A stretch of DNA of 53,920 nt. It comes from Elusimicrobia bacterium CG_4_9_14_3_um_filter_62_55 (lineage in GTDB: Bacteria; Elusimicrobiota; Elusimicrobia; UBA1565). Position 1 is the stretch's first letter; every line of letters starts with the position of its first letter. The DNA lies in contig PFUL01000197.1 of the NCBI GenBank assembly GCA_002790095.1, forward strand, positions 1-53,920, given 5' to 3'. Positions 1 to 7,190 of the stretch are shown one piece after another. The notes beneath the pieces were generated by a model that saw nothing but the letters and a program-made list of their open reading frames with translations, did no database searches and was not told where the DNA came from. The translations under genes and the position numbers were made by a program.

Positions 1-118
1 CACGGAGTTCGAAGTCGAACTGATCACGCCGATCGCGATGGACAAGGGTCTTCGTTTCGCGATTCGCGAGGGCGGCCACACCGTGGGCGCCGGCGTCGTC
101 GGCGAGATTATCGAGTAA
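1..118 (+). CDS. tuf: Elongation factor Tu, C-terminal end (partial)
   Basis: Only the last 38 codons are present; the frame begins at base 2 and ends in TAA at 116-118. The visible peptide reads [20 protein letters not shown], followed by [16 protein letters not shown], which is the domain III tail of EF-Tu. EF-Tu is the GTPase that delivers aminoacyl-tRNA to the ribosome. The gene leads into rpmG, tRNA-Trp, secE and nusG, the classical order downstream of tuf in many bacteria, which supports the call. The gene is cut by the window edge, not broken. Confidence 0.95.
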   Translation, partial: TEFEVELITPIAMDKGLRFAIREGGHTVGAGVVGEIIE

Positions 119-125
119 GGACGGC

Positions 126-281
126 ATGGCTAATAATCGCTACACGACTACTCTCGCCTGCACCTCGTGCAAGGAAAAGAATTACACGTTCGCGCACGGC
201 AAGAAGAAGCAGTACAAGCTCGAGATCAAGAAGTTCTGCGAGAAGTGCGGCAAGCAGACGCCGCACAAAGAGACGAAGTAG
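126..281 (+). CDS. rpmG: 50S ribosomal protein L33
   Basis: A 51-residue basic protein starting MANNRYTTTLACTSCKEKNY. It has two CxxC pairs (C12/C15 and C38/C41), the zinc-ribbon form of L33, and ends in HKETK. L33 sits near the E site of the large ribosomal subunit. It follows tuf by 7 bp and precedes tRNA-Trp, secE and nusG, the standard neighbourhood. Its length is normal for the family. A zinc-binding L33 implies zinc demand at the ribosome, but no zinc-independent paralogue is visible here to suggest regulation. Confidence 0.95.
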   Translation: MANNRYTTTLACTSCKEKNYTFAHGKKKQYKLEIKKFCEKCGKQTPHKETK

Positions 282-296
282 CCCCTGAGGGCAGAC

Positions 297-328
297 CCCC
301 TCCCCCGGCGACGGGGGAGGGGCCCTTT
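297..328 (+). terminator. Probable terminator or processing hairpin after rpmG
   Basis: A perfect 10-bp stem (CCCCTCCCCC at 297-306, GGGGGAGGGG at 313-322) closes a 6-nt loop and is followed by CCCTTTT. The T tract is short and offset by three C residues. It may therefore attenuate between tuf-rpmG and the tRNA, or serve as a processing signal, and not terminate fully. Confidence 0.55.
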
Positions 329-331
329 TGG

Positions 332-402
332 GGGGGCATGGTGTAATGGTAACACAGCGGTCTCCAAAACCGCGGCTCGAGGTTCGATTCCTTGTGCCCC
401 CG
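332..402 (+). tRNA. tRNA-Trp (CCA anticodon)
   Basis: A complete cloverleaf can be drawn. The acceptor stem is GGGGGCA/TGCCCCC with discriminator G. The D arm is GTGT/ACAC, the anticodon stem is GCGGT/ACCGC with loop CTCCAAA (anticodon CCA), and the T arm is CGAGG/CCTTG with loop TTCGATT. The 3' CCA is not encoded, since the bases after the discriminator are CACC, so it must be added enzymatically. A tRNA-Trp between rpmG and secE is a common bacterial arrangement. Confidence 0.96.
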
Positions 403-439
403 CACCGTTTTTGACGGACTTTAACAGACGACAGAGAGA

Positions 440-637
440 ATGATGGCTGAATTCCCGAATCCCGCGACCTTTCTTAACGAGGCTTGGCTTGAACTCAAGA
501 AATCCAGCTGGCTCACGCGCCAGCAGGCGATGGGGTCGACGGTCGTGGTGCTCACGCTCGTGATGATCGTGGCGCTCTACATCAGCGGGATCGATTTCCT
601 TCTCTCGGTCGTCATGGGCGCCCTTCTCGGGCGCTGA
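440..637 (+). CDS. secE: Preprotein translocase subunit SecE
   Basis: A short 65-residue SecE with the single C-terminal membrane segment typical of most bacteria (about residues 34-62, VVVLTLVMIVALYISGIDFL). It is preceded by the amphipathic region FLNEAWLELKKSSWLTRQQA, in which the conserved E/K-W-P/L-x-R element is recognisable. SecE clamps SecY in the SecYEG channel. Two ATGs are adjacent (440 and 443), so the exact start is uncertain by one codon; GAGAG just upstream serves as a weak ribosome binding site. nusG follows after 13 bp. Confidence 0.93.
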   Translation: MMAEFPNPATFLNEAWLELKKSSWLTRQQAMGSTVVVLTLVMIVALYISGIDFLLSVVMGALLGR

Positions 638-650
638 CCAGGAGCTGAAG

Positions 651-1181
651 ATGGATCGAGGCTGGTACGTCGTTCACACGCAGTCGGGCTGGGAGGATCG
701 TGTTCGCTCCCACCTCGAACAGAAGGTCGCCACGGAAAACCTGAAGGGCAAGGTCTTCCAGGTGCTGATCCCGACCGAGCGGGTCGTCGAGGTCAAGAAG
801 AACAAAAAGTCCGAGAAGAAGCGCAAATTCTTTCCGGGCTACATTCTTCTCGACATGGTCGTCGACAACGAAACCTACTGGGTCGTCAAGAACATCAACG
901 GCGTGACGGGCTTCCTCGGGGAACCCCGGCCTCAGCCGCTCCCGGACGCCGAAATTTCCCAGATTTTGGAACTGACCAACGAATCGGCGACCGGCAAGCC
1001 GAAACCGGCGGTTCAGTTCGAGAAGGGCGAGAACGTTCGCATCACCGAAGGCCCGTTCCGGCACTTCATCGGCGTCGTGGAAGACGTCAACGAGCCGAAG
1101 GCGAAGGTCAAGGCGATGGTGACCATCTTCGGGCGCCCGACCCCGGTCGAGTTGGATTTCCTCCAAGTCGAGAAGCTCTAA
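651..1181 (+). CDS. nusG: Transcription termination/antitermination protein NusG
   Basis: 176 residues starting [20 protein letters not shown], the hallmark NGN-domain opening. [10 protein letters not shown] (about residues 62-72) and [11 protein letters not shown] follow. The C-terminal KOW domain contains [18 protein letters not shown] (about residues 125-143). NusG binds RNA polymerase and links it to Rho or to the ribosome. AGGAG lies 6 nt upstream of the ATG. It is cotranscribed with secE; the next gene is not rplK, as would be usual, but a small membrane protein. Confidence 0.97.
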   Translation: MDRGWYVVHTQSGWEDRVRSHLEQKVATENLKGKVFQVLIPTERVVEVKKNKKSEKKRKFFPGYILLDMVVDNETYWVVKNINGVTGFLGEPRPQPLPDAEISQILELTNESATGKPKPAVQFEKGENVRITEGPFRHFIGVVEDVNEPKAKVKAMVTIFGRPTPVELDFLQVEKL

Positions 1182-1201
1182 GGATTTAAGAGGATCGGAC
1201 G

Positions 1202-1504
1202 GTGATGGATGTCGAGCCGGAAATCGTGACCCCAGAGCAGGAACGGGAACGCCGATCCGTCTCGATTCCGTTTTTCGGGGCGGTATTCGCGGGAACGACC
1301 GTCCTCGCGGCCGCGGCGGTGATGGGGCTGATGCTCTTCGGGAAGGTGCTGCTCGTTTCCGCAGTCCTTTCGTGGATTTGGCCCCGCGTGTTTTCCCCGG
1401 ATTTTACCGCGTGGGTATTCGGGACACCGACCGTCCCGTATTGGAAAATTTTGCTGTTGTGCGGCCTAGGGACCTTCGCAGTCCGCTGGCTGACAAAAAA
1501 GTAG
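1202..1504 (+). CDS. Small membrane protein of unknown function between nusG and rplK
   Basis: About 100 residues; a GTG at 1202 is followed directly by an ATG at 1205, either of which could be the start, with AGAGG upstream. The N-terminus is charged (VEPEIVTPEQERERR). It is followed by two hydrophobic stretches (about residues 23-58 and 80-96) and a basic end, WLTKK, suggesting two or three membrane helices with a short cytoplasmic tail. I do not recognise the family. It sits in the otherwise invariant nusG-rplK interval with about 20 bp before and 48 bp after, so it is probably cotranscribed with translation genes. A role near SecYEG is only a guess from SecE proximity. Confidence 0.75.
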   Translation: MMDVEPEIVTPEQERERRSVSIPFFGAVFAGTTVLAAAAVMGLMLFGKVLLVSAVLSWIWPRVFSPDFTAWVFGTPTVPYWKILLLCGLGTFAVRWLTKK

Positions 1505-1552
1505 ACCGAGTCCGACAACGGACGATTGAAGGTCACGGAGGAGTAAAAGAGT

Positions 1553-1981
1553 ATGGCCAAGAAGATCAAAGGCTTCATTAAGCTGCAGATCCCGGCCGGG
1601 TCGGCGAACCCGGCGCCGCCGGTGGGACCCGCGCTCGGACAGCACGGCGTCAACATCATGGACTTCTGCAAGCAGTTCAACGAACGCACCAAGAAGATGG
1701 AACAGGGGATGAAAATCCCCGTGGTGATCACGGTTTTCGACGACCGGTCGTTCACCTTCATCACGAAGATGCCGCCGATGTCCGCGCTCCTAAAAAAGGC
1801 CGCGGGACTCGCGAAGGCCTCGGGCGAGCCGAATAAGAACAAGGTCGGCAAGATCACGCTCGCGCAGGCTCAAGAGGTCGCCAAGACGAAACTGCCCGAC
1901 CTCAACACCAACGACGTCGACCAGGCCGTCCTGATGGTCAAAGGCACGGCGCGTTCGATGGGCATCGAGGTGGAGGGATAA
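1553..1981 (+). CDS. rplK: 50S ribosomal protein L11
   Basis: 142 residues, normal length. It starts [20 protein letters not shown] and continues with [20 protein letters not shown], the canonical L11 N-terminal domain that forms the GTPase-associated centre with 23S rRNA. The C-terminal RNA-binding domain ends [19 protein letters not shown] lies about 10 nt before the ATG. rplA follows after 4 bp. In many bacteria L1 represses this operon by binding the rplK leader; I could not confirm such a site in the short gap before the gene. Confidence 0.97.
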   Translation: MAKKIKGFIKLQIPAGSANPAPPVGPALGQHGVNIMDFCKQFNERTKKMEQGMKIPVVITVFDDRSFTFITKMPPMSALLKKAAGLAKASGEPNKNKVGKITLAQAQEVAKTKLPDLNTNDVDQAVLMVKGTARSMGIEVEG

Positions 1982-1985
1982 TCCA

Positions 1986-2669
1986 ATGGGAAAACGACTG
2001 GCAAACGCCGTTAAAGACGTCGACGCGGAGAAGCTGTACTCTCTGCAGGAAGCTGCGGAACTCGTCAAGAAGACGGCTACCGCTAAGTTCGACGAATCGA
2101 TCGAACTGCACGTGCGGCTCGGCATCGATTCCCGCCAATCCGAACAGCAGCTTCGCGGAACCGTCGCGCTGCCCAACGGCACCGGGAAAACCCGACGCGT
2201 CGCGGTGATCGCGAAGGGCGATAAGGCGAAGGACGCCGAACAGGCCGGGGCCGACCTCGTCGGACACATGGACCTGGTCGACACGATCGCGGGCGGGAAG
2301 TTCGACTTCGACGTGCTCGTCGCGACTCCCGACGTCATGAAGGACATCGCGAAGCTCGGCCGCGTACTGGGCCCGCGGGGACTCATGCCCAACCCGAAGA
2401 GCGGAACGGTCACCTTCGACGTCAAGAAGGCCGTCGCCGAGCTTAAGGCCGGGCGCGTTGAATTCAAGAACGACGACTATGGAATTCTCCACATCGGAAT
2501 CGGCAAGAAATCCTTCGAGCCGGCGAAGATTCTGGAGAACGCCAAGGCCGTTCTGGCCACCATCCTTAAGATGAAGCCCTCTTCATCCAAAGGCACCTAT
2601 GTTCGCAGCGTCACCCTGTCCTCGACGATGGGACCGGGGATCAAAGTCAACCCGAACGAAAAGTTCTAA
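1986..2669 (+). CDS. rplA: 50S ribosomal protein L1
   Basis: 227 residues, normal length. Family motifs include FDESIELHVRLGIDSRQSEQ near the N-terminus, LGRVLGPRGLMPNPKSGTVT (about residues 124-145) and a C-terminal RSVTLSSTMGPGIKVNP. L1 forms the mobile stalk at the ribosomal E site and commonly autoregulates rplKA. It follows rplK by 4 bp. The usual downstream partners rplJ-rplL-rpoB-rpoC are missing; a membrane pyrophosphatase begins 21 bp later. Confidence 0.97.
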   Translation: MGKRLANAVKDVDAEKLYSLQEAAELVKKTATAKFDESIELHVRLGIDSRQSEQQLRGTVALPNGTGKTRRVAVIAKGDKAKDAEQAGADLVGHMDLVDTIAGGKFDFDVLVATPDVMKDIAKLGRVLGPRGLMPNPKSGTVTFDVKKAVAELKAGRVEFKNDDYGILHIGIGKKSFEPAKILENAKAVLATILKMKPSSSKGTYVRSVTLSSTMGPGIKVNPNEKF

Positions 2670-2690
2670 GAGAGGATCAACCCCTACACA

Positions 2691-4679
2691 ATGACCTTTG
2701 AAATGACGACGTTCGTTCCTTACGCGATCTCCTTCGGTCTCGGCGGCCTGGGAGTCGCGGCGTGGAATTACCAGAGCATCAAATCGTCCCCGCACGGAGA
2801 CGAGAAGACGATGGAAATCGCCAATACGATCCAGCAAGGCGCCATCATCTTCCTGAAGCGCGAGTACAAGATTATCGCGATCTTCGTCGCGGTGGTCTGC
2901 GCGGCGCTGGCCGCGTTCGTCGGCAAGCAGACCGCCATGGCCTATCTGACCGGCGCCGGCTTCTCGATGTTCGCGGGCTGGTTCGGCATGGCCGCGGCGA
3001 CGACCGCGTCGAGCCGCACGCTCGAAGCCGCCAAAACCGGCGGCGCTCCGCTCGCGCTGGAAGTCTCGTTCCGCGGCGGATCGGTAATGGGAATCACCGT
3101 TGCGGCGCTGGGCTTGGTCGGCGTGGCGATCGTCTTCTGGTTCAACCAGACGCCCGAGGTCATCAACGGCTTCGCGATGGGCGCCTCGTCGATCGCGCTG
3201 TTCGCGCGCATCGGGGGCGGCATCTACACGAAGGCCGCCGACGTCGGCGCCGACATCGTCGGCAAGACGGAAGCCAATATCCCCGAGGACGACCCGCGCA
3301 ATCCGGGCGTCATCGCCGACAACGTCGGAGACAACGTGGGAGACACCGCCGGCATGGGCGCGGACCTCTTCGAGTCCTACGTGGGCTCGATCATCGCGTG
3401 CATGGCGCTGGCCTACACCTGGGACACCAATCAAGCCGACGGGATGCTGCTGCCGTTGATCCTGGCGACGCTGGGGCTGATTGCCTCGGTGCTCGGGGTC
3501 TGGTCGATGAAGCTGCTGCGCTCGATGGAGCCGGATAAGGCGCTGCACATGTCCACCTACATCGCCGGGGCGCTGTTCGCCTTTCCGTCCTACGTCGTCA
3601 TCAACAACATGTTCCATTCGTCGGGCTACTTCTACTGCGTGGTCGCGGGGCTCGTCACGGGCATTGCGATCGGCATGGAAACCGACTACTACACCTCCAA
3701 GGGACCGGTCATTAAGCAGGCCGAAACCTGCCAGTCGGGCGTCGCGACGGCCATCATCAACGGCGTCGCGATCGGTTTCGAGAGCGTCATCCTTCCGATC
3801 ATCACGATCGTGCTCGGTATCGGGGTCTCCTTTAAGTTCGGCGGCCTCTACGGCATCGCCCTCGCGGCGCTGGGGATGCTCTCGACGATCGGGATCGTCA
3901 TGGCGACCGACTCCTACGGCCCGATCGCCGACAACGCCGGCGGCCTTGCCGAGATGTCCGGCGCGGGACCCGAGATCCGCAAGATCACCGACAAACTCGA
4001 CGCGATCGGCAACACGACCGCGGCGGTCGGCAAGGGCTTCGCGATCGGCTCGGCGGCGCTAACAGCGCTCGCGCTGTTTACGGCCTTCCAAAAAACGGCC
4101 GCGCACCTGACCGGAAAGCCGCTGGATCTGCGGCTGACCGAGGTCGAGGTCGTCATGGGGCTGTTTCTCGGGGTGATGATGCCCTGCGCGATCGCCGCGA
4201 TGACGATGAAGGCCGTCGGCCGGGCGGCCAACAAGATGGTCCTCGAAATCCGTCGCCAGTTCAAGGAAATCAAAGGGCTGCTCGAAGGAACGGCGAAAGC
4301 CGACTCGAACACCTGCATCGACATCGTGACGAAGGGCGCGCTCGAGGAGATGATTCTCCCCGGCATCTCGGCGGTTCTCGCGCCGCTCTTGGTCGGAAAA
4401 TTCCTCGGCCTCAGCGCCCTCGGCGGATTCCTCGCCGGAGCGACCGCCTGCGGCGTCGTGCTCGGCCTGATGATGGCCAATGCCGGCGCGGTGTGGGACA
4501 ACGCGAAAAAGCACATCGAGCAGGGCCACTTCGGCGGCAAGGGCTCGGAAACCCACAAAGCGGCCGTCGTCGGCGACACCGTCGGCGATCCGTTCAAGGA
4601 CACCTCGGGACCGGCGATGAACATCCTCATCAAGCTGATGACGATCGTCTCGCTCGTGTTCCTCCCCGCGCTCATCTAA
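2691..4679 (+). CDS. hppA: Membrane-bound ion-pumping pyrophosphatase (K+-dependent type)
   Basis: 662 residues with about 15-16 hydrophobic segments. It couples pyrophosphate hydrolysis to H+ or Na+ export. Signature motifs are present: ADVGADIVGKTEANIPEDDP, then the substrate loop DNVGDNVGD (about residues 206-214), and late VGDTVGDPFKDTSGPAMNIL. GNTTAAVGKG has Ala444 and Gly447 where K+-independent enzymes carry Lys and Thr, so the potassium-dependent subclass is indicated. Proton versus sodium specificity cannot be decided by eye. The start is the ATG at 2691, and a second in-frame ATG lies at 2703. It is placed directly after rplA and before a strong terminator, so it is probably cotranscribed with ribosomal protein genes. 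Confidence 0.95.
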   Translation: MTFEMTTFVPYAISFGLGGLGVAAWNYQSIKSSPHGDEKTMEIANTIQQGAIIFLKREYKIIAIFVAVVCAALAAFVGKQTAMAYLTGAGFSMFAGWFGMAAATTASSRTLEAAKTGGAPLALEVSFRGGSVMGITVAALGLVGVAIVFWFNQTPEVINGFAMGASSIALFARIGGGIYTKAADVGADIVGKTEANIPEDDPRNPGVIADNVGDNVGDTAGMGADLFESYVGSIIACMALAYTWDTNQADGMLLPLILATLGLIASVLGVWSMKLLRSMEPDKALHMSTYIAGALFAFPSYVVINNMFHSSGYFYCVVAGLVTGIAIGMETDYYTSKGPVIKQAETCQSGVATAIINGVAIGFESVILPIITIVLGIGVSFKFGGLYGIALAALGMLSTIGIVMATDSYGPIADNAGGLAEMSGAGPEIRKITDKLDAIGNTTAAVGKGFAIGSAALTALALFTAFQKTAAHLTGKPLDLRLTEVEVVMGLFLGVMMPCAIAAMTMKAVGRAANKMVLEIRRQFKEIKGLLEGTAKADSNTCIDIVTKGALEEMILPGISAVLAPLLVGKFLGLSALGGFLAGATACGVVLGLMMANAGAVWDNAKKHIEQGHFGGKGSETHKAAVVGDTVGDPFKDTSGPAMNILIKLMTIVSLVFLPALI

Positions 4680-4698
4680 CGCGGAACGATCCATACTG

Positions 4699-4733
4699 AA
4701 CGGCCCCCGGCGAAAGCCGGGGGCCGTTTATTT
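4699..4733. terminator. Strong bidirectional terminator between hppA and the Spy-like genes
   Basis: A perfect 13-bp stem (4699-4711 pairs with 4716-4728) capped by a GAAA tetraloop is followed by TTATTT on the plus strand and preceded by an A-rich stretch. It lies between convergent genes, so it can terminate hppA and also the minus-strand pair ending at 4753. Confidence 0.9.
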
Positions 4734-4752
4734 CGCCCCACTACCGATCGTC

Positions 4753-5397
4753 TTAGCGCTTTACGGGAGGCGCCAGGATCACATCCCCGGCGCCGTCGTG
4801 CCAATCCTCGGGCGGCGGAACGTCGCGCTGCGAGCCCTCGCCCTGCTCCCGCCGTCGCTCCATCCTCTCGCGAATCCGCTCGCGGATCGCGGGAGGAAGC
4901 TCCTCGCGGCCGCCCGATTCCCCCTTGCGCCACATCTCCGGCGGAAAGTCCCGCCGGCCGCGCATGCGGTCGCGCATCTCTTCGGGGAGATCGCCGGGAT
5001 CCATGTCGATTCCCCGCATCCGCCGCTCCCCTCCTCGAACGCCTCCACGCTTCATGCGCTGCATCATCGCGTCGAATTTTTCTTTCTGATCGAGATTCAG
5101 CGACTCCCGAATGGCCTCCCGCGACTCCTGATTCGATCGGCGAAGCTCTTCCGAGAGGGTCTTTATTTTCTTCTTGAGCTTCTGAAGTTCCTCGATCTTG
5201 CTCTTATCCCTTGCGGCGCTCTTCTCAAGAATCTTGCCGATTTTTTCCTTCTGTCCCTCGTCGAGCTTCAACCCCTTGTCGAGCCGTTCGAGCATACGCT
5301 CCTGGCGCAAAGGTTCCCGCTCGCCCGGTTCCTCCCCGGCCCCCGGGGCGGCCGCGGCGAGCATCGCCGCGCCCAACAACAGAGCGATCCCCGTCAT
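4753..5397 (-). CDS. Spy/CpxP-like periplasmic protein
   Basis: 214 residues with an N-terminal signal peptide (MTGIALLLGAAMLAAAAPGA). A long charged helical region follows, carrying two LTxxQ-like elements: KLDEGQKEKIGKIL (about residues 44-57) and LNLDQKEKFDAMM (about 98-110). Such paired motifs mark the Spy/CpxP family of periplasmic chaperone-like or metal/stress-responsive helical-hairpin proteins. The C-terminal half (from about 115) is Arg/Glu/Gly/Pro-rich and probably disordered, longer than in Spy. The start overlaps the stop of the upstream paralogue (ATGA at 5394-5397), so the two are translationally coupled. The family call is by motif only. Confidence 0.7.
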   Translation of the reverse strand: MTGIALLLGAAMLAAAAPGAGEEPGEREPLRQERMLERLDKGLKLDEGQKEKIGKILEKSAARDKSKIEELQKLKKKIKTLSEELRRSNQESREAIRESLNLDQKEKFDAMMQRMKRGGVRGGERRMRGIDMDPGDLPEEMRDRMRGRRDFPPEMWRKGESGGREELPPAIRERIRERMERRREQGEGSQRDVPPPEDWHDGAGDVILAPPVKR

Positions 5398-5864
5398 TGC
5401 CGCGATCCGCCGCCGCCTGCGGCCTCGTGAGAGGGCTCCACCTTCACCGGATTGCGGCGCAAGTCGACGCGCATTTCATCGAACGCTTCCCGCTGCTGAT
5501 GACTGAGAAGCTCCCGGATTTCTTCATACATCGTCCGGATCTCCTTGCCGAGTTCCCTGCCGACCGCATCCAATTCGGCAAGCAGCTCCGCCTGCCGCTC
5601 CCAATTCTTCTCGTTTCGCTTATAGGAGTTGTCTATGACCGCGCGCACCTTCGCTTTCTGACCCTCCTCCAAGCCGACCCTCTTGCCGATCGTCTCGACG
5701 AAATCCTTCGCGAACTCCTCCGGAGACGAATCGACGCGTCCCTGCGTCGTAACCGACTCTTGAGGAGGAGGCTTCCCTCCCTTTTCCTGCGTTCCCGCGG
5801 CCGAAACGTTCAAGGACGCGGCCGCGAGACAAATCAAGGCTAAAAACAGCGGATTTCTATTCAT
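5394..5864 (-). CDS. Spy/CpxP-like periplasmic protein (upstream paralogue)
   Basis: 156 residues with a signal peptide (about residues 1-22, ending NVSAAG). The mature part is a charged helical region with GLEEGQKAKVRAVIDNSY (about 63-80) and LLSHQQREAFDEMRVDLRR (about 118-136), both matching the Spy/CpxP LTxxQ pattern. It is shorter than its downstream partner and ends in a Gly-rich tail. There is no clear Shine-Dalgarno before the ATG. A TTGACG-17-TAGACT promoter lies 30 bp upstream. With its neighbour it probably forms a two-gene envelope-stress or metal-response unit; the inducing signal is not visible. Confidence 0.7.
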   Translation of the reverse strand: MNRNPLFLALICLAAASLNVSAAGTQEKGGKPPPQESVTTQGRVDSSPEEFAKDFVETIGKRVGLEEGQKAKVRAVIDNSYKRNEKNWERQAELLAELDAVGRELGKEIRTMYEEIRELLSHQQREAFDEMRVDLRRNPVKVEPSHEAAGGGGSRQ

Positions 5865-5894
5865 CGGAGGACCCCCAAAATGACGGCCTTATGA

Positions 5895-5923
5895 AGTCTA
5901 ACAGCCGCCCCCCGCCGCGTCAA
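5895..5923 (-). promoter_or_regulatory. Sigma70-type promoter for the Spy-like pair
   Basis: On the minus strand TTGACG (5918-5923) is separated by 17 bp from TAGACT (5895-5900). This gives a leader of about 23 nt before the ATG at 5864. Confidence 0.75.
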
Positions 5924-5980
5924 GGAAGGGTTTTTAAGATTCAAAACAACCTCAAGTCTCGACGGAAAGGCCCCGGACAC

Positions 5981-6009
5981 TTGAAAACTGTCGCTCCGAC
6001 TGCTAGAAA
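5981..6009 (+). promoter_or_regulatory. Sigma70-type promoter for the zinc-ribbon protein gene
   Basis: TTGAAA (5981-5986), 17 bp, TAGAAA (6004-6009); the ATG is only 9 nt further on, so the mRNA leader would be about 2-3 nt. It is divergent from the promoter at 5895-5923, with the two -35 boxes 57 bp apart. Confidence 0.65.
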
Positions 6010-6018
6010 GATAGGACC

Positions 6019-7095
6019 ATGCTCGATCGTTGCCCGGGATGCGCTCATGAGGTCTCCGATACCGCGGAGGTCTGCCCGGAGTGCGGGTTTAAATTCATCG
6101 CGGACGCCCCGCCCGCCAACACGCACGGAGCCGAAGACAACGATCCTATTTTGGACCCGCCCGCCTCGTTGTCCGACGATCCGGTACTCGACCCCCCCGC
6201 CTCGCAGGAATTCGACAACGACGATCTGCTCGCGATTCAAACGGGAAGCGGGCTTCCCAGCACCTACGAACACGATACCTATGAGCCCCCGAAACGGCCC
6301 GACCCGCCCGCGAAGTCGCAGGCGACGATCTTCGTCGTCGCGGGATTATGCATCGCCGCGATGGCCCTGAGTTCCGTGTTCATCAAGCATCAGAAAGCCG
6401 AGAAAGCGCGGCTGGAAGCGGAGGCCAAGACCGCCGCGGAGGCGGACGCCGCCAAGGCGCGCATGGCCGCCGAAAGGGCGGCCGCCGAGCAAGCCGCCTC
6501 GCTCGCCAAAGCCGCTGAGCAAGAGAGGCTGGCGCTCGCCGCCGCGCAAGCCGCCGAAGAGGAAAAAGCCGAATTACGGGAATCGAGGAAAAGGAAACAC
6601 CGGTCGGCGCTTCTCGACACGCCCCAACGGCGCCGCGGCCTCCCGGAAGATCCGGCTGTGATCGCCGCGGCCCAGGATTCCGGAGGCGGCTTCGGCGGAT
6701 TTGAAGTGCCTACCACCGACTCCGCCGCTCCGGAGTTCGGAAAGGATTTCCGGGTGAAGGGAACGGTTTACGACCTTTTCACGATGAAACCGATCGGGGA
6801 GGTCGACGTGGTCTTCAGCGACCTCCAATCCGGGAAACAACTTGCGACCGTTACCGATGATTCGGGAGGGTTCATTGCGCATCTGCCCATTAACGGGAAA
6901 GGCTATACGATGAAGATTCGGCACTCCGGCTACGAGCCCAACTACCTCGAAGACTCCGCCCCTTCCTTTAAGACCCTCCCGATCGATCAGCGAAAATCCC
7001 AGGCCGGCGAATGGATGCGCGCCGGCGGAAAGACCACGCTCAATTCGAACAAGAAGACGTTGATCCGGCGCGATTTCGCGCTGATTCCTAAGTAG
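6019..7095 (+). CDS. Zinc-ribbon, single-membrane-span, coiled-coil protein with a C-terminal carboxypeptidase-regulatory-like domain
   Basis: 358 residues. Residues 1-25 form a zinc ribbon (C5, C8, C19, C22). Residues 40-62 hold a small Asp/Pro duplication (DPILDPPAS, DPVLDPPAS). A membrane helix spans about 103-122, and residues 125-195 are an Ala/Glu/Lys-rich coiled coil. After a linker, about 243-330 resembles a carboxypeptidase-regulatory-like beta sandwich (FRVKGTVYDLFTMKPIGEVD, later TVTDDSGGFIAHLPINGKGY). The layout predicts a cytoplasmic zinc ribbon, a periplasmic stalk and a beta-sandwich tip. I do not know a named family with this order. The gene is monocistronic by spacing, with a near-leaderless promoter. 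Confidence 0.75.
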   Translation: MLDRCPGCAHEVSDTAEVCPECGFKFIADAPPANTHGAEDNDPILDPPASLSDDPVLDPPASQEFDNDDLLAIQTGSGLPSTYEHDTYEPPKRPDPPAKSQATIFVVAGLCIAAMALSSVFIKHQKAEKARLEAEAKTAAEADAAKARMAAERAAAEQAASLAKAAEQERLALAAAQAAEEEKAELRESRKRKHRSALLDTPQRRRGLPEDPAVIAAAQDSGGGFGGFEVPTTDSAAPEFGKDFRVKGTVYDLFTMKPIGEVDVVFSDLQSGKQLATVTDDSGGFIAHLPINGKGYTMKIRHSGYEPNYLEDSAPSFKTLPIDQRKSQAGEWMRAGGKTTLNSNKKTLIRRDFALIPK

Positions 7096-7177
7096 AGCCG
7101 AAAGGCCGCATATCCCCTAGGCCCCCTGCCGCGCTTGAGGTCCCTTAAAGACACAGGCGCGGCCGATCCCCGTCCGC

Positions 7178-7190
7178 TATCCTGAGCCCA
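7178..7190 (+). promoter_or_regulatory. -10 element predicting a leaderless mRNA for the secreted nuclease-like gene
   Basis: TATCCT at 7178-7183 is followed by exactly 6 nt and then the ATG at 7190, so initiation about 7 nt past the -10 falls on the start codon. No convincing -35 was found 16-18 bp upstream. Confidence 0.5.
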
